Shown piece by piece: positions 1 to 10,143 of a stretch of DNA of 64,000 nt (the first letter of the stretch is position 1; every line of letters starts with the position of its first letter). The DNA is from Providencia rettgeri (GTDB lineage: Bacteria > Pseudomonadota > Gammaproteobacteria > Enterobacterales > Enterobacteriaceae). The notes under the pieces are model-generated. The model did no database searches. It had not been told where the DNA came from and was given only the letters and a program-made list of their open reading frames with translations. Made by a program: the position numbers and the translations under genes. The stretch lies in NCBI RefSeq assembly GCF_013702265.1, contig NZ_CP059348.1, positions 1,488,001-1,552,000 of the forward strand, read 5' to 3'.

Positions 1-1629
1 ATTGAAACTCGTCCTGGTTCTATTGTACGCGGTACAGTAGTTGCTATCGATAAAGACGTAGTCCTGGTAGACGCAGGTCTTAAATCAGAATCTGCTATCC
101 CAGTAGAACAGTTCAAAAATGCTCAGGGTGAGCTGGAAATCCAAGTTGGCGACGAAATCGATGTAGCTCTGGATGCAGTAGAAGATGGTTTCGGTGAAAC
201 TATTCTGTCTCGTGAGAAAGCTAAACGTCATGAAGCATGGCTGATGCTGGAAAAAGCTTACGAAGAAGCTGAAACTGTAACTGGTGTTATCAACGGTAAA
301 GTTAAAGGTGGTTTCACTGTAGAACTGAACGGCATTCGTGCGTTCTTACCAGGTTCACTGGTAGATGTACGCCCAGTTCGTGATACTACTCACTTGGAAG
401 GCAAAGAGCTTGAGTTCAAAGTAATCAAGCTGGATCAGAAACGCAACAACGTTGTTGTTTCTCGTCGTGCTGTAATTGAATCTGAAAGCAGCGCTGAGCG
501 CGATCAACTGCTGGAAAATCTGCAAGAAGGCATGGAAGTTAAAGGTATCGTTAAGAACCTTACTGACTACGGTGCATTCGTTGATCTGGGCGGTGTTGAC
601 GGCCTGCTGCACATCACTGACATGGCTTGGAAACGTGTTAAACACCCAAGCGAAATCGTCAACGTTGGTGATGAAATCAATGTTAAAGTTCTGAAATTCG
701 ACCGTGAGCGCACTCGTGTTTCTCTGGGTCTGAAACAACTGGGCGAAGATCCTTGGGTCGCAATCGCTAAACGTTACCCAGAAGGTACTAAACTGACTGG
801 TCGCGTTACTAACCTGACTGACTACGGTTGCTTCGTAGAAATCGAAGAAGGCGTTGAAGGTCTGGTTCACGTTTCAGAAATGGATTGGACTAACAAAAAC
901 ATCCACCCATCTAAAGTTGTTAACGTTGGTGATGTTGTTGAAGTTATGGTTCTGGATATCGATGAAGAACGTCGTCGTATCTCCTTAGGCCTGAAACAGT
1001 GCAAATCTAACCCATGGCAGCAATTTGCTGAGACTCACAACAAAGGCGACCGTGTTGAAGGTAAGATCAAGTCAATCACTGACTTCGGTATCTTCATTGG
1101 TCTGGACGGCGGCATCGATGGCCTGGTTCACCTGTCTGACATCTCCTGGAACGTTGCAGGCGAAGAAGCAGTTCGTGACTACAAAAAAGGCGACGAAATC
1201 GCAGCTGTTGTTCTGCAAGTCGACGCAGAGCGTGAGCGTATCTCTCTGGGCGTTAAGCAGTTAGCTGAAGATCCATTCAACAACTACCTGGCAGCAACCA
1301 AGAAAGGCGCAATCGTTACTGGTAAAGTAATCGCAGTTGATGCTAAAGGTGCAACTGTAGAGCTGACTCTGGGCGTTGAAGGTTACCTGCGTGCATCAGA
1401 AGCTTCACGTGACCGTGTTGAAGATGCAACTCTGGTTCTGAACGTTGGTGATGATGTTGAAGCTAAATACACTGGTGTTGACCGTAAAAACCGTGTAATC
1501 AACCTGTCTGTTCGCGCTAAAGACGAAGCTGATGAGAAAGACGCTGTCGCAGCTGTGAACAAGCAAGAAGATACTGCATTCGGCAACAATGCAATGGCTG
1601 AAGCTTTCAAAGCAGCTAAAGGCGAATAA
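1..1629 (+). CDS. rpsA: 30S ribosomal protein S1 (5'-truncated by window edge)
   Basis: Ribosomal protein S1 binds mRNA on the small subunit and helps initiate translation of structured or weak-SD messages. The reading frame is open from base 1 and begins at what corresponds to Ile16 of E. coli S1 ([11 protein letters not shown]). With those 15 missing residues the protein would be 557 aa, the E. coli length. Several S1/OB-fold repeats are visible, each with a core like [24 protein letters not shown]. The C-terminus [14 protein letters not shown] is nearly identical to E. coli. The first ATG in this fragment (base 244) is internal and is not the true start. It lies directly upstream of ihfB, as in enterobacteria. 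Certain except for the missing 5' end. Confidence 0.98.
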   Translation: METRPGSIVRGTVVAIDKDVVLVDAGLKSESAIPVEQFKNAQGELEIQVGDEIDVALDAVEDGFGETILSREKAKRHEAWLMLEKAYEEAETVTGVINGKVKGGFTVELNGIRAFLPGSLVDVRPVRDTTHLEGKELEFKVIKLDQKRNNVVVSRRAVIESESSAERDQLLENLQEGMEVKGIVKNLTDYGAFVDLGGVDGLLHITDMAWKRVKHPSEIVNVGDEINVKVLKFDRERTRVSLGLKQLGEDPWVAIAKRYPEGTKLTGRVTNLTDYGCFVEIEEGVEGLVHVSEMDWTNKNIHPSKVVNVGDVVEVMVLDIDEERRRISLGLKQCKSNPWQQFAETHNKGDRVEGKIKSITDFGIFIGLDGGIDGLVHLSDISWNVAGEEAVRDYKKGDEIAAVVLQVDAERERISLGVKQLAEDPFNNYLAATKKGAIVTGKVIAVDAKGATVELTLGVEGYLRASEASRDRVEDATLVLNVGDDVEAKYTGVDRKNRVINLSVRAKDEADEKDAVAAVNKQEDTAFGNNAMAEAFKAAKGE

Positions 1630-1636
1630 TTAAGTG

Positions 1637-1660
1637 GGGGTAACTTCGGTTACCCCTTTG
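1637..1660 (+). terminator. UUCG hairpin between rpsA and ihfB
   Basis: GGGGTAAC and GTTACCCC (1637-1644/1649-1656) form a perfect 8-bp stem capped by a TTCG tetraloop, followed by TTTG. It lies 7 nt after the rpsA stop codon. It probably attenuates S1 transcription into ihfB or protects the rpsA 3' end. The U-tract is short, so termination is likely partial. Confidence 0.75.
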
Positions 1661-1683
1661 TATCGGTAGTTTAGGGAGGTACT

Positions 1684-1971
1684 ATGACCAAGTCTGAATT
1701 AATTGAAAGACTGGCTAGCCAGCAGTCTCATCTTTCAGCGAAAACCGTTGAGGAAGCTGTAAAGGAAATACTTGAGCATATGGCTGATACGTTAGCTGAA
1801 GGCGAGCGTATTGAAGTCCGTGGATTCGGCAGTTTTTCTCTTCACTACCGTGCTCCACGCGTTGGCCGTAACCCAAAAACAGGTGATAAAGTGGAACTGG
1901 AAGGTAAATACGTTCCCCACTTCAAACCAGGTAAAGAGTTACGCGATCGTGTAAATATTTACGGTCAATAA
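1684..1971 (+). CDS. ihfB: Integration host factor subunit beta
   Basis: IHF-beta pairs with IHF-alpha to form a heterodimer that bends DNA sharply at specific sites in replication, recombination and transcription. The 95-aa product begins [20 protein letters not shown] and carries the DNABII arm segment with [22 protein letters not shown], diagnostic of HU/IHF proteins. E. coli IHF-beta is 94 aa. The start ATG has a strong Shine-Dalgarno (GGGAGG) a few nucleotides upstream. It follows rpsA at 54 nt, the conserved order. Confidence 0.98.
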   Translation: MTKSELIERLASQQSHLSAKTVEEAVKEILEHMADTLAEGERIEVRGFGSFSLHYRAPRVGRNPKTGDKVELEGKYVPHFKPGKELRDRVNIYGQ

Positions 1972-1997
1972 TCGACTGTAAATCTTAATTATTACTC

Positions 1998-2036
1998 TAA
2001 AACAGCGCCTATATTGATATAGCGCTGTTTTTTTAT
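1998..2036 (+). terminator. Rho-independent terminator of ihfB
   Basis: AAACAGCGC(C)TATAT pairs with ATATAGCGCTGTTT with one bulged C, followed by a run of T. It is a classic intrinsic terminator placed 26 nt after ihfB and separates it from comEC. Confidence 0.85.
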
Positions 2037-2109
2037 GTCTGTAATATCCCCATTCTGCTTTTCTTAAATTACCTTCTAATATCTTATTAAATGCATCATT
2101 TAAAGCTAT

Positions 2110-2131
2110 TTTTGCGAAGCGCTTCGCAGCT
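2110..2131 (+). promoter_or_regulatory. CRP-S (Sxy-dependent CRP) site upstream of comEC
   Basis: The core TGCGA-AGCGCT-TCGCA (2113-2128) is a perfect palindrome. It matches the non-canonical CRP-S motif of gammaproteobacterial competence genes, in which C replaces the T of canonical TGTGA-N6-TCACA. A TATAGT hexamer follows at 2158-2163 and comEC starts at 2266. CRP-S control of competence genes is established for Pasteurellaceae and E. coli; use of this site is inferred from the match and location. A related site lies upstream of sxy. Confidence 0.75.
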
Positions 2132-2265
2132 CAATTTTTTAACTCTTTTGCATTGCATATAGTTTTGGAATAACGCTTTAAATTTTCTAATTACAAGGTT
2201 ATTGAATCACTCTGAATACCTTTAACTTATCTGCACAGAAATAATCGTAGGTAGGTTTAAGGTCG

Positions 2266-4578
2266 ATGGGAAAATTTAGCCGCCACTATCAAGATAAACT
2301 CTCTTATACAGAAGTCGCTATTGCATTGATTATCGGTACGCTTCCGTTGCTTTTCTTGCCGAATCTTCCTAGTTCTAGTCACTACTTAGTGGCTGGTATT
2401 ATTCTGTTAGTCACTCTGATGGTTATTTGGCGCAATAAGCGCATTCGATTCTTGGCATTAATGGGAATGAGCTGGCTTTGGGCTTGCTGGCATGGTGTTG
2501 AAGTGCAGAAAAAAATCGATTTTTTAAGTAGTTCTCATCGTCAATGGGATATTACGATTGTTAGCATTCCACTCAATCAGGACGATGTAAAAAAGAGAGT
2601 AAGGATAGACAGAGTCGATGGAGTACGAATTTTTCCTCCGCTCTATGCATCATGGAATTTAAAACAGAATAAGCATGAAAGAATATGCGCAGGGCAGAAG
2701 TGGAATGTCGTTGGCAAGCTAAATCCAGTTCATGCTTCTTTGAATGAGGGCGGATTTGATCTGCAAAGGCATTTCATTGCTCAACGAGTTGTCGGTACAC
2801 TAAAAATCAAACAAGCAGTACAAGTAGGCCAGCAATGTTCTCTACGGCAAAAAATTATCGACCAGTTCGGCGAAACACTTTCGACACGACAAAATCATGG
2901 AATTATTTATGCACTAATGTTTGGGGAGAGAGGACGGCTTTCTACGGAACATACACAGTTATTGCAATCAACAGGATTGACACACTTGATCGCAATTTCT
3001 GGATTACACATTGGAATTGCCTATTTAATTGGTTATTTATGCGCTCGCTTATTGCAATTTTTCCTACCCGTTAAATGGATAGGGGAGAATTTACCATTAT
3101 TTTCAGGTGTTATATTTGCCATTCTCTATGCTTGGTTATCGAATTTTGCGATCCCTGCAAATCGAGCTGTATTTGCATTGCTACTTTGGATTTATATTCG
3201 TAAGCAGCCATTTTTCTGTTTTCCGTGGCAATGGGCGTTATGGAGTATTTCTGGGATTTTATTGTTTGATCCGCTTGCTATCCTTTCCGATAGCTTTTGG
3301 TTATCTAGCTTTGCTGTATTAGCTATTCTGTATTGGTTTCGTGTTTTTCCCATTTCACCTACGTTGAGTTGCCATCCAATTATGGGAAAAATAATGCCTC
3401 TAATTCATCTGCAAATTGGTTTATTGATTTTACTAATACCTATTCAAGTATTGTTGTTTAACGGTGTTAATATTATGAGCTTATTTGCAAATTTATGGTT
3501 TGTGCCGCTTATTACTTGGGGAGTGGTGCCCGTTATTTTTAGCACGCTATTGTTACCTATAAGTGCTTGGCATAATGTTGCTTTCGGGTTAATTGATAGT
3601 ATCCTCGAGTTTGGGCTAGGGCCATTGATATATTTAAGCGGCTTTTGGACTGAAATTAACACAATGCCTATTTATAGCGTGTTTTTTTGTTGGGCATTTG
3701 CTTTTATTATCTTATTTGGTTGGTATAAAAATTATCTTGGTTTATTAAGTTGTATTGGTATTTTATTATTTTTCACTAAGAGCCAAAGCCAGCACGAAGA
3801 GCATGACTGGTGCTTAACCATGCTGGATATTGGGCATGGACTTGCCGTGGTTATGGTGCAAAATCAACAAGGGGTTTTATATGATACGGGAAACCTCTGG
3901 AATGGTGGAAGCAACGCTAAACGGCAAATTATTCCTTTCTTAAAGCATCATCAAGTCACACCTATCAACGCAATCTTAAGTCATAATCACCTTGACCATA
4001 CTGGTGGTATATCTGATTTAATTGAAGCATATCCATGGTTAAGCCTACGTAGTAGCTTTGGCCAACCCAATCATCTTCCTTGTTATCAAGGACAACGCTG
4101 GCAATGGGGGATGTTAAGGTTCGAAGTATTGTGGCCAGAGAAATTAGCTGAAATATCACATAATAATGATTCTTGCGTGATTCAGGTTAGTGATGGGCAT
4201 CGGCGACTATTGCTTACTGGAGATTTGGAAAAACAAGGCGAAAAAAGATTAGCATTACAAAATGATGGGCAGCTTAAAGCGGATATTTTATTTGTTCCTC
4301 ACCATGGAAGTAATACATCTTCAACACCTTTATTTATACGAAAAGTACAACCAACGTTCGCATTAGTTTCCTCTGCGAGATATAGCCCATGGAAAATTCC
4401 ATCAGATAAAGTCTATTTGCGCTATGCTAAAAAGAATATTCAGTGGCTAAATACGGCGGAGGAAGGTCAGGTAACAATATGTTTTAATAAAGAAAAAATG
4501 GAAATCTTACGTTACAGGAAAGAAATTAATCCACGTTGGTATCATCTGTGGTTTGGTGTTAGCCAATTTCCCTTGTAG
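2266..4578 (+). CDS. comEC: ComEC/Rec2 DNA-uptake channel protein
   Basis: ComEC carries transforming DNA across the inner membrane in naturally competent bacteria; the E. coli orthologue is YcaI. The 770-aa product opens with membrane segments, then a soluble OB-like part (about 90-200). Next comes the multi-spanning competence domain, with the family signature STGLTHLIAISGLHIGI near residue 245. It ends in a metallo-beta-lactamase-like domain with HNHLDH at 573-578 and a later VPHHGSNTSS motif. Length is close to E. coli (about 754). No frameshift or stop interrupts it, so it appears intact. It lies between ihfB and msbA as in E. coli, and a CRP-S-like site upstream suggests Sxy/CRP control. 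Confidence 0.93.
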   Translation: MGKFSRHYQDKLSYTEVAIALIIGTLPLLFLPNLPSSSHYLVAGIILLVTLMVIWRNKRIRFLALMGMSWLWACWHGVEVQKKIDFLSSSHRQWDITIVSIPLNQDDVKKRVRIDRVDGVRIFPPLYASWNLKQNKHERICAGQKWNVVGKLNPVHASLNEGGFDLQRHFIAQRVVGTLKIKQAVQVGQQCSLRQKIIDQFGETLSTRQNHGIIYALMFGERGRLSTEHTQLLQSTGLTHLIAISGLHIGIAYLIGYLCARLLQFFLPVKWIGENLPLFSGVIFAILYAWLSNFAIPANRAVFALLLWIYIRKQPFFCFPWQWALWSISGILLFDPLAILSDSFWLSSFAVLAILYWFRVFPISPTLSCHPIMGKIMPLIHLQIGLLILLIPIQVLLFNGVNIMSLFANLWFVPLITWGVVPVIFSTLLLPISAWHNVAFGLIDSILEFGLGPLIYLSGFWTEINTMPIYSVFFCWAFAFIILFGWYKNYLGLLSCIGILLFFTKSQSQHEEHDWCLTMLDIGHGLAVVMVQNQQGVLYDTGNLWNGGSNAKRQIIPFLKHHQVTPINAILSHNHLDHTGGISDLIEAYPWLSLRSSFGQPNHLPCYQGQRWQWGMLRFEVLWPEKLAEISHNNDSCVIQVSDGHRRLLLTGDLEKQGEKRLALQNDGQLKADILFVPHHGSNTSSTPLFIRKVQPTFALVSSARYSPWKIPSDKVYLRYAKKNIQWLNTAEEGQVTICFNKEKMEILRYRKEINPRWYHLWFGVSQFPL

Positions 4579-4613
4579 AATAGTGCGCTTACATTAAGTC
4601 TGGTAATAAAAGC

Positions 4614-6362
4614 ATGAATGATCAAGACCTATCGACAAAGCAAACATTTAAGCGCCTATGGCCAACCATTGCGCCTTTTAAAATTGGGTTAGTTGTTGCA
4701 GCAATTGCTCTTATCATCAACGCCGCAGGTGATGCGTTTATGATTTCTTTACTGAAACCATTATTAGATGACGGTTTTGGTAAAGCGGATAACAACACAC
4801 TGAAGTGGTTACCACTGGCAATTTTGGGCTTGATGGTCGTGCGTGGATCTTCAAGTTTCGTCTCTACATACTGCGTTTCTTGGGTGTCAGGAAAAGTAGT
4901 GATGAGTATGCGCCGCAAATTATTTGGTCATATGATGGGAATGCCGGTGAGCTATTTTGACCAGCAATCCACAGGGACTTTATTATCGCGTATTACCTAT
5001 GATTCAGAGCAGGTCGCATCTTCGGCTTCCGGTGCTCTCATTACCATTATTCGCGAAGGAACTTATATCATCGCGTTATTTGGTATTATGTTTTATAACA
5101 GCTGGCAGTTGTCGCTGATTTTGATTGCCATTGCACCTGTCGTCTCTATCACTATCCGCGTGGTTTCTAAGCGTTTTCGTAAAATTAGCAAAAACATGCA
5201 AACGGGTATGGGCCATGTGACGACTAGCGCCGAGCAAATGCTTAAAGGGCATAAAGAAGTCCTTATTTTTGGTGGGCAGAAAGTCGAAACTGAACGTTTT
5301 GATAAAGTCAGCAATAATATGCGCCGTCAAAATATGAAGATGGTTAGCGCCTCCGCTATTTCTGACCCTATTGTTCAGATGATTGCCTCTTTTGCATTAG
5401 CATTTGTTTTGTACGCAGCAAGTTTCCCTGAAATTAAAGAGCAATTATCACCAGGTACGATTGGTGTCGTTTTCTCATCCATGTTTGCGTTAATGCGCCC
5501 ACTTAAGTCTCTAACTAACGTGAATGCGCAATTCCAGCGCGGAATGGCAGCATGCCAAACGTTATTTGCGATTTTAGATACTGAAAAAGAGAAAGATGAA
5601 GGAACGAAAGTTCTGACTCAAGTGAAAGGTGATATTGAGTTCGACTCAGTGACGTTTACTTATCAAACCAAAGAGCATCCCGCACTAGAGGATGTTTCTT
5701 TTACGCTGCCTGCTGGTAAATCAGTTGCTTTAGTGGGGCGTTCAGGTTCCGGTAAATCCACCATCGCTAACTTAATAACCCGCTTCTATGATATCGATAA
5801 AGGCAGTATCCGTATTGATGGTCATGATATTCGTGATTACACCTTAGAATCTTTACGAAGCCAAGTCGCTCTCGTATCTCAGCATGTTTATTTATTCAAT
5901 GATACTGTTGCGAATAATATTGCCTATGCGACAGACGGGCGTTATAGCCGAGCGGAAATTGAAAAAGCTGCAGAAATGGCATACGCCATGGACTTTATCC
6001 AAAAGCTGGATAAAGGCTTAGATACGATGATTGGTGAAAATGGCGTGATGCTTTCCGGTGGTCAACGCCAGCGTATTGCGATTGCTCGTGCATTATTGCG
6101 TGATGCGCCAATTTTGATTTTAGATGAAGCGACATCAGCATTAGATACGGAGTCAGAGCGTGCAATTCAAGCCGCGTTAGACGAATTGCAGAAGAATAGA
6201 ACTTCGCTTGTGATAGCTCACCGTTTATCCACTATTGAAAATGCGGATCAAATCTTGGTTGTACAAGATGGGCATATCATTGAACGTGGTGACCACACAA
6301 CGCTACTAGCCCAAAATGGGGCATACGCGCAATTACATAGGATCCAATTTAAGAATGATTGA
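4614..6362 (+). CDS. msbA: Lipid A export ATP-binding/permease protein MsbA
   Basis: MsbA is an ABC exporter half-transporter that flips lipid A-core across the inner membrane. The 582-aa length equals E. coli. The N-terminal half carries six predicted membrane segments. The C-terminal ATPase has Walker [10 protein letters not shown] (375-383), the signature LSGGQRQR and Walker [13 protein letters not shown], followed by the H-loop AHRLST. It starts 35 nt after comEC. Its last 8 nt overlap the start of lpxK, so the two lipid A genes are translationally coupled. Confidence 0.98.
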   Translation: MNDQDLSTKQTFKRLWPTIAPFKIGLVVAAIALIINAAGDAFMISLLKPLLDDGFGKADNNTLKWLPLAILGLMVVRGSSSFVSTYCVSWVSGKVVMSMRRKLFGHMMGMPVSYFDQQSTGTLLSRITYDSEQVASSASGALITIIREGTYIIALFGIMFYNSWQLSLILIAIAPVVSITIRVVSKRFRKISKNMQTGMGHVTTSAEQMLKGHKEVLIFGGQKVETERFDKVSNNMRRQNMKMVSASAISDPIVQMIASFALAFVLYAASFPEIKEQLSPGTIGVVFSSMFALMRPLKSLTNVNAQFQRGMAACQTLFAILDTEKEKDEGTKVLTQVKGDIEFDSVTFTYQTKEHPALEDVSFTLPAGKSVALVGRSGSGKSTIANLITRFYDIDKGSIRIDGHDIRDYTLESLRSQVALVSQHVYLFNDTVANNIAYATDGRYSRAEIEKAAEMAYAMDFIQKLDKGLDTMIGENGVMLSGGQRQRIAIARALLRDAPILILDEATSALDTESERAIQAALDELQKNRTSLVIAHRLSTIENADQILVVQDGHIIERGDHTTLLAQNGAYAQLHRIQFKND

Positions 6363-7329
6363 GCGAATTTGGTCCGGTAAATCATGGCTCTATATTTTGT
6401 TGCTTCCGTTATCCTTTTTGTATGGATTGATAACGTTAGTACGTCATATCGGCTATAAAGCTGGACTTCTTCGCTCATGGAAAGCCCCTGTGCCTGTTGT
6501 GGTTGTAGGGAATTTAACCGCAGGGGGAAATGGAAAAACTCCTGTGGTTATTTGGCTAGTTGAATCGCTCATGAAACAAGGTGTTCGTGTGGGTGTTGTA
6601 TCTCGTGGATATGGCGGGCAGTCTGACCATTATCCGCTAGTGTTAGACCAGACGACAACCACGACAGTTGCAGGCGATGAGCCAGTTTTGATTTATCATC
6701 GTACTCATGCACCTGTTGCCGTGGCACCAAAACGTAGTGATGCAATTAAAGCATTACTCGATAATTTTCAATTAGATATTATTGTTACAGACGATGGTTT
6801 ACAGCATTACGCATTGCAACGTGACTATGAAATTGTCGTCATTGATGGGCAGCGTCGTTTTGGTAATGGCTGGTGGTTACCTGCGGGGCCAATGCGTGAA
6901 CGTGCAGGGCGATTAAAAACAGTCAATGCCTTGATTGTAAATGGTGGTGTTCCTAACGCAAATGAAACACTGATGTCCCTAGAAGGGGATATTGCAGTGA
7001 ACCTCATTTCAGGTGAAAAATGCTCGGTCACTGAGCTTAACAATGTGATTGCGATGGCGGGAATTGGTCATCCACCTCGTTTTTTCTCTTCTTTAGAAAG
7101 CAAAGGATTAACGCTTGTTAATACCCATGCGTTTTCCGATCATCAAGCTTATAGCCAGCAGCAACTCGTTTCTTTAGCAGAAAAAAATCAAAATTTACTG
7201 ATGACTGAAAAGGATGCTGTCAAATGTCATTCCTTCGCACAGACCAATTGGTGGTATCTTCCTGTGGAAGCGCAGTTTGATAAAATAGGCGAAAAACGAA
7301 TCTTAAGTGAAATAAAATCACTTATCTGA
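6355..7329 (+). CDS. lpxK: Tetraacyldisaccharide 4'-kinase
   Basis: LpxK phosphorylates the 4' position of the lipid A disaccharide at the cytosolic face of the inner membrane. I chose ATG 6355, giving [11 protein letters not shown], because E. coli LpxK starts MIEKIWSG; an upstream in-frame ATG (6316) would only add residues lying over msbA. The product is 324 aa (E. coli 328). An N-terminal membrane helix (about 12-32) is followed by the P-loop [11 protein letters not shown] (52-62), RGYGG, and DDGLQHY, all family hallmarks. It overlaps msbA by 8 nt. Confidence 0.97.
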   Translation: MIERIWSGKSWLYILLLPLSFLYGLITLVRHIGYKAGLLRSWKAPVPVVVVGNLTAGGNGKTPVVIWLVESLMKQGVRVGVVSRGYGGQSDHYPLVLDQTTTTTVAGDEPVLIYHRTHAPVAVAPKRSDAIKALLDNFQLDIIVTDDGLQHYALQRDYEIVVIDGQRRFGNGWWLPAGPMRERAGRLKTVNALIVNGGVPNANETLMSLEGDIAVNLISGEKCSVTELNNVIAMAGIGHPPRFFSSLESKGLTLVNTHAFSDHQAYSQQQLVSLAEKNQNLLMTEKDAVKCHSFAQTNWWYLPVEAQFDKIGEKRILSEIKSLI

Positions 7330-7785
7330 AATAAAACTGCTTGCTTTTAGGATTAATTTCAGATAATAATACCTGCAATGTGATGCAGATCTACTTATTA
7401 TGTACCAAGTTGCAATACATTAATAAGTGGATTATTTGCTAGCTTTAATTTTACGACCCGTTCTTGAGTTAGTCACTTATCCTCGCAATACACTACTTAC
7501 TCTACTATTTCGTGTTGTCATCATAATGTCAAAATAGACTGTTAAGTTCACGGTAAATGTGTGGTGCCTGAAACCTACACTTGGGTCGTTATAAGATATG
7601 CATAAACATTTGATGCATAAATTGGTTAAGTTAATTACTCTTAATTATGTTAATAGATTGGCTTGAATAGATAGGTCAGAATGAACTGATCGAAATAAAT
7701 AGTTCAGCAAAATAAATGGAATAACGTGTAGAGAGTAATGATACAAATATAAAAAATTGTTCTCGGAACAAGAAGGAGTTTCAAT
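7330..7785. other. 456-bp intergenic region before the cold-shock gene
   Basis: This AT-rich stretch contains no ORF I can support. It sits where E. coli has ycaQ, and I see no ycaQ remnant. Its distal part is probably a long 5' leader for the cold-shock gene, as is usual for csp mRNAs. It ends in a strong Shine-Dalgarno (AAGGAG) just before ATG 7786. I could not assign a promoter with confidence or find a clear cold box. Confidence 0.4.
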
Positions 7786-8001
7786 ATGAATTTTCAATTA
7801 CATATGGGCCAAGTTAAATGGTTTGACGCAAAAGAAGGTTACGGTTTTATTTCACCTCGTAATGGTGGCGATGATATCTTCGTAACAACCAAATCAATTG
7901 CGAATAAAAAAATCAAATCTTTATCTGAAGGTCAAAACGTCGAGTTCTCTGTTACTCGTAATTCAGATGGCATAACGGCAAGAGACGTTATCGCTTACTA
8001 A
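7786..8001 (+). CDS. Atypical cold-shock-domain protein (CspA family)
   Basis: The 71-aa product is a single cold-shock domain, an RNA/ssDNA-binding OB fold. GQVKWFDAKEGYGFISP (8-24) aligns with the CspA strand-1/RNP1 region (KWF...KGFGFI). RNP2 is unusual: DIFVTTKSI (30-38) replaces the usual VFVHFSAI, so the conserved His-Phe pair is Thr-Thr. The start has AAGGAG 7 nt upstream; an internal ATG at Met7 is possible but less well placed. It lies between lpxK and ycaR. It may be an RNA chaperone with altered binding. I do not recognise it as a specific Csp paralogue. Confidence 0.85.
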   Translation: MNFQLHMGQVKWFDAKEGYGFISPRNGGDDIFVTTKSIANKKIKSLSEGQNVEFSVTRNSDGITARDVIAY

Positions 8002-8023
8002 TTGAATTCTTAACAGAAATATT

Positions 8024-8057
8024 TCTCCTGCACTATCCTCTCATTCTTCGCAGGAGA
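8024..8057 (+). terminator. Hairpin after the cold-shock gene
   Basis: TCTCCTGC (8024-8031) pairs with GCAGGAGA (8050-8057) around an 18-nt loop. No T-run follows, so it may be an mRNA 3'-end structure rather than a strong intrinsic terminator. Confidence 0.4.
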
Positions 8058-8143
8058 TCTTAATAAGCAAGAATAGAGTTAACGGTGATACCTGCATGTG
8101 ATATCCTGACGCCAAGTGAGTTTAAATCCATTTGGGAGAAAAC

Positions 8144-8323
8144 ATGGATCACCGTTTACTTGAAATTGTTGCTTGCCCATCCTGTCACGGCAAACTAAGT
8201 TACAACAAAGAAAACCTCGAATTAATCTGCAAGTTTGATCATCTCGCCTTTCCTGTTCGCGATGGCATCCCCGTTTTACTTGAGAACGAAGCGCGTAAAG
8301 TTGCTTTAGACGAAGGACTGTAA
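8144..8323 (+). CDS. ycaR: Trm112-family protein YcaR
   Basis: YcaR is a small protein of the UPF0434/Trm112 family with no settled function. I chose ATG 8144 ([18 protein letters not shown]) because it matches the E. coli start and has GGGAGA upstream; an in-frame ATG 12 nt earlier is less likely. The 59-aa product has one CPSC pair near the N-terminus and a C in [20 protein letters not shown], the family core. It ends 4 nt before kdsB, so the two are co-transcribed, as in E. coli. Confidence 0.93.
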   Translation: MDHRLLEIVACPSCHGKLSYNKENLELICKFDHLAFPVRDGIPVLLENEARKVALDEGL

Positions 8324-8327
8324 TCCT

Positions 8328-9074
8328 ATGTTTACCGTCATTATTCCTGCGCGTTACGCTTCAACACGATTACCGGGTAAGCCTTTAGCAGATATTCACG
8401 GTAAACCGATGGTTGTTCGAGTCATGGAGCAAGCGATTAAATCAGGTGCTAGCCGAGTCATTATTGCAACTGACCATCCAGATGTCGCTGCCGCGGTCAT
8501 TGCAGCGGGAGGGGAAGCTTGTATGACTAACCCCGATCATCAATCTGGTACGGAACGTTTGGCTGAAGTGATTGACACTTACGGCTTTTCCGATGATGAA
8601 ATTATTGTCAATGTGCAAGGCGATGAACCGCTGATCCCACCTGAAATTATTCGCCAAGTCGCTCATAATTTGCAAGGTAGTCAGGCAAATATGGGAACAC
8701 TCGCCGTCCCCATTCATAGTGCACAAGAAGCCTTTAATCCGAATGCAGTGAAGGTGGTAATGGACAAAGACGGTTATGCGCTCTATTTTTCTCGAGCGAC
8801 AATTCCGTGGGATAGAGACCAATTTGCAAAGAGCAAAGAGACTATTGGTGATACTTTCTTGCGTCACATTGGTATCTACGCTTATCGCGCGGGTTTTATT
8901 CGCCGTTATATCGCTTGGGATGCAAGCCCATTAGAGAAAATCGAGATGCTAGAGCAGCTTCGCGTGCTTTGGTATGGTGAGAAAATTCATGTGGCGGTTG
9001 CTGAAAAAGCACCGGGTGCAGGGGTGGATACACCAGAAGATCTTGAATTGGTAAGACAAGAATTTCAGCCATAA
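8328..9074 (+). CDS. kdsB: 3-deoxy-manno-octulosonate cytidylyltransferase
   Basis: KdsB activates Kdo as CMP-Kdo for lipopolysaccharide inner core synthesis in the cytoplasm. The 248-aa length equals E. coli. The start [20 protein letters not shown] is the nucleotide-binding signature of sugar nucleotidyltransferases. [12 protein letters not shown] and the C-terminal [12 protein letters not shown] are also family hallmarks. It is tightly linked to ycaR and lies downstream of lpxK, so LPS genes cluster here. Confidence 0.98.
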   Translation: MFTVIIPARYASTRLPGKPLADIHGKPMVVRVMEQAIKSGASRVIIATDHPDVAAAVIAAGGEACMTNPDHQSGTERLAEVIDTYGFSDDEIIVNVQGDEPLIPPEIIRQVAHNLQGSQANMGTLAVPIHSAQEAFNPNAVKVVMDKDGYALYFSRATIPWDRDQFAKSKETIGDTFLRHIGIYAYRAGFIRRYIAWDASPLEKIEMLEQLRVLWYGEKIHVAVAEKAPGAGVDTPEDLELVRQEFQP

Positions 9075-9086
9075 TTTCCGGTGTGA

Positions 9087-9122
9087 ACAATGGTTTGATA
9101 AAACAATGGTCTGATAAAACAA
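9087..9122. repeat. Short imperfect tandem duplication
   Basis: ACAATGGTTTGATAAA (9087-9102) is followed at once by ACAATGGTCTGATAAA (9103-9118) and then ACAA. The 16-bp units differ by one base. They lie between the kdsB stop and the terminator and look like a replication-slippage duplication. Confidence 0.8.
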
Positions 9123-9150
9123 GGGGAAACTGAATAAGTTTCCCCTTTGT
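9121..9150. terminator. Bidirectional terminator kdsB / elyC
   Basis: AAGGGGAAACT (9121-9131) pairs perfectly with AGTTTCCCCTT (9137-9147) around GAATA. A and T tracts flank the stem, so it can end both kdsB (plus) and elyC (minus) transcripts. Confidence 0.85.
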
Positions 9151-9153
9151 ATT

Positions 9154-9960
9154 TTATTCCGCCTGATTATCTTCAATTGTCTGGGTATTATCGGGCTTTA
9201 AGTGCCACCAAATTGAGCCAATGAGCTCATACCATGCTCGTTCGCTGTGGCTAAAATAGAAAGCGGAAGGAATATAGCGCTCCCAAGGATTCAAATCGCT
9301 GGTGATCACCAATTGATTAGCCGGAGCTGGATAAGGCTGCATCCCACGACTGGTAAACATTTTCAACGCGCGGGGTAAATGGTTCGCTGAAGTCACTAAC
9401 AAGAACGGCTGCTTACCAATAATTTTTTCCACTTCATAGGCTTCTTCTTGCGTATCTTTCGGTTCGGTTAGCGGGATTGTATCTGTCGCTGGAACACCTA
9501 AAGATTGAGCAACCATAGATGCAACTTCAGCGCTACTGATTGGGCTACTGGCTTTACCGCCAGTAAAAATCAATTTGCTACCTGGATGTTGCAGATAAAG
9601 ACGTACCCCTTCAGTGACTCGAGGCAAGCTGTTACTGAGCAAATTCGAGCTAGGACTCCAATCAGGGTTATAGGTAAATCCACCTCCTAAAACCACAATA
9701 TACTTTATCTCTTTAGGTGGATTGGTGGTGATAAGCTCATAACGCTTATCATACGGGCCTTCAACGGGCGCGAGTAACCGATCTGAAATAGGTTGTAGCC
9801 CTAATAACGCGATGATAACAAGGCTTAATGTTACTAAGGATTTTCCACTTTTTTGCCAACGGGTAAACCACAATAAAATCAGTCCAATTCCCCCAATGAT
9901 CAATAATAAGGGTAGCGGCATTAACAGTGAGCCAAGGTATTTTTTTAGCAGAAATAACAT
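9154..9960 (-). CDS. elyC: Envelope biogenesis factor ElyC (DUF218/YdcF-like)
   Basis: ElyC (YcbC) affects peptidoglycan assembly and lipid carrier use at low temperature in E. coli; its biochemical activity is not settled. The 268-aa product (E. coli about 259) has two N-terminal hydrophobic segments (about 10-28 and 38-56) that anchor it in the inner membrane. A DUF218 domain follows, with IVVLGGGFTYNP, SKLIFTGGKASSP, and LLVTSANHLPRALKMF. It is divergent from cmoM. E. coli ycbJ, normally nearby, is absent here. Confidence 0.93.
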   Translation of the reverse strand: MLFLLKKYLGSLLMPLPLLLIIGGIGLILLWFTRWQKSGKSLVTLSLVIIALLGLQPISDRLLAPVEGPYDKRYELITTNPPKEIKYIVVLGGGFTYNPDWSPSSNLLSNSLPRVTEGVRLYLQHPGSKLIFTGGKASSPISSAEVASMVAQSLGVPATDTIPLTEPKDTQEEAYEVEKIIGKQPFLLVTSANHLPRALKMFTSRGMQPYPAPANQLVITSDLNPWERYIPSAFYFSHSERAWYELIGSIWWHLKPDNTQTIEDNQAE

Positions 9961-10086
9961 AGAAAACCTGTCATGAAGATAATGTAAGCGACTAGGGTCA
10001 AATGTAGCTGCATCAGCAATAAAATGCTATGCAAAATAAATCGGATACAAAATAAAGTACTATGCAAAAACAGCTAGATTATCTGT

Positions 10087-10092
10087 TATAAT
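10087..10092 (+). promoter_or_regulatory. Candidate -10 for the cmoM-mukFEB operon
   Basis: TATAAT lies 51 nt before the cmoM start in the elyC-cmoM divergent gap. A weak TGCAAA at 10063-10068 is placed 18 nt upstream as a possible -35. Two copies of CTATGCAAAA lie near 10027 and 10060. This is inferred from sequence only. Confidence 0.4.
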
Positions 10093-10143
10093 TCTTGGTT
10101 TTGATATGCTGTAAATAACTCATGATAGGTAACTGGAACGCAG

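Noticed and set aside
355-870. 171-aa minus-strand ORF inside rpsA
   Set aside because: It lies wholly antisense to the S1 repeats, is a composition shadow of a highly expressed gene and resembles no family I know.
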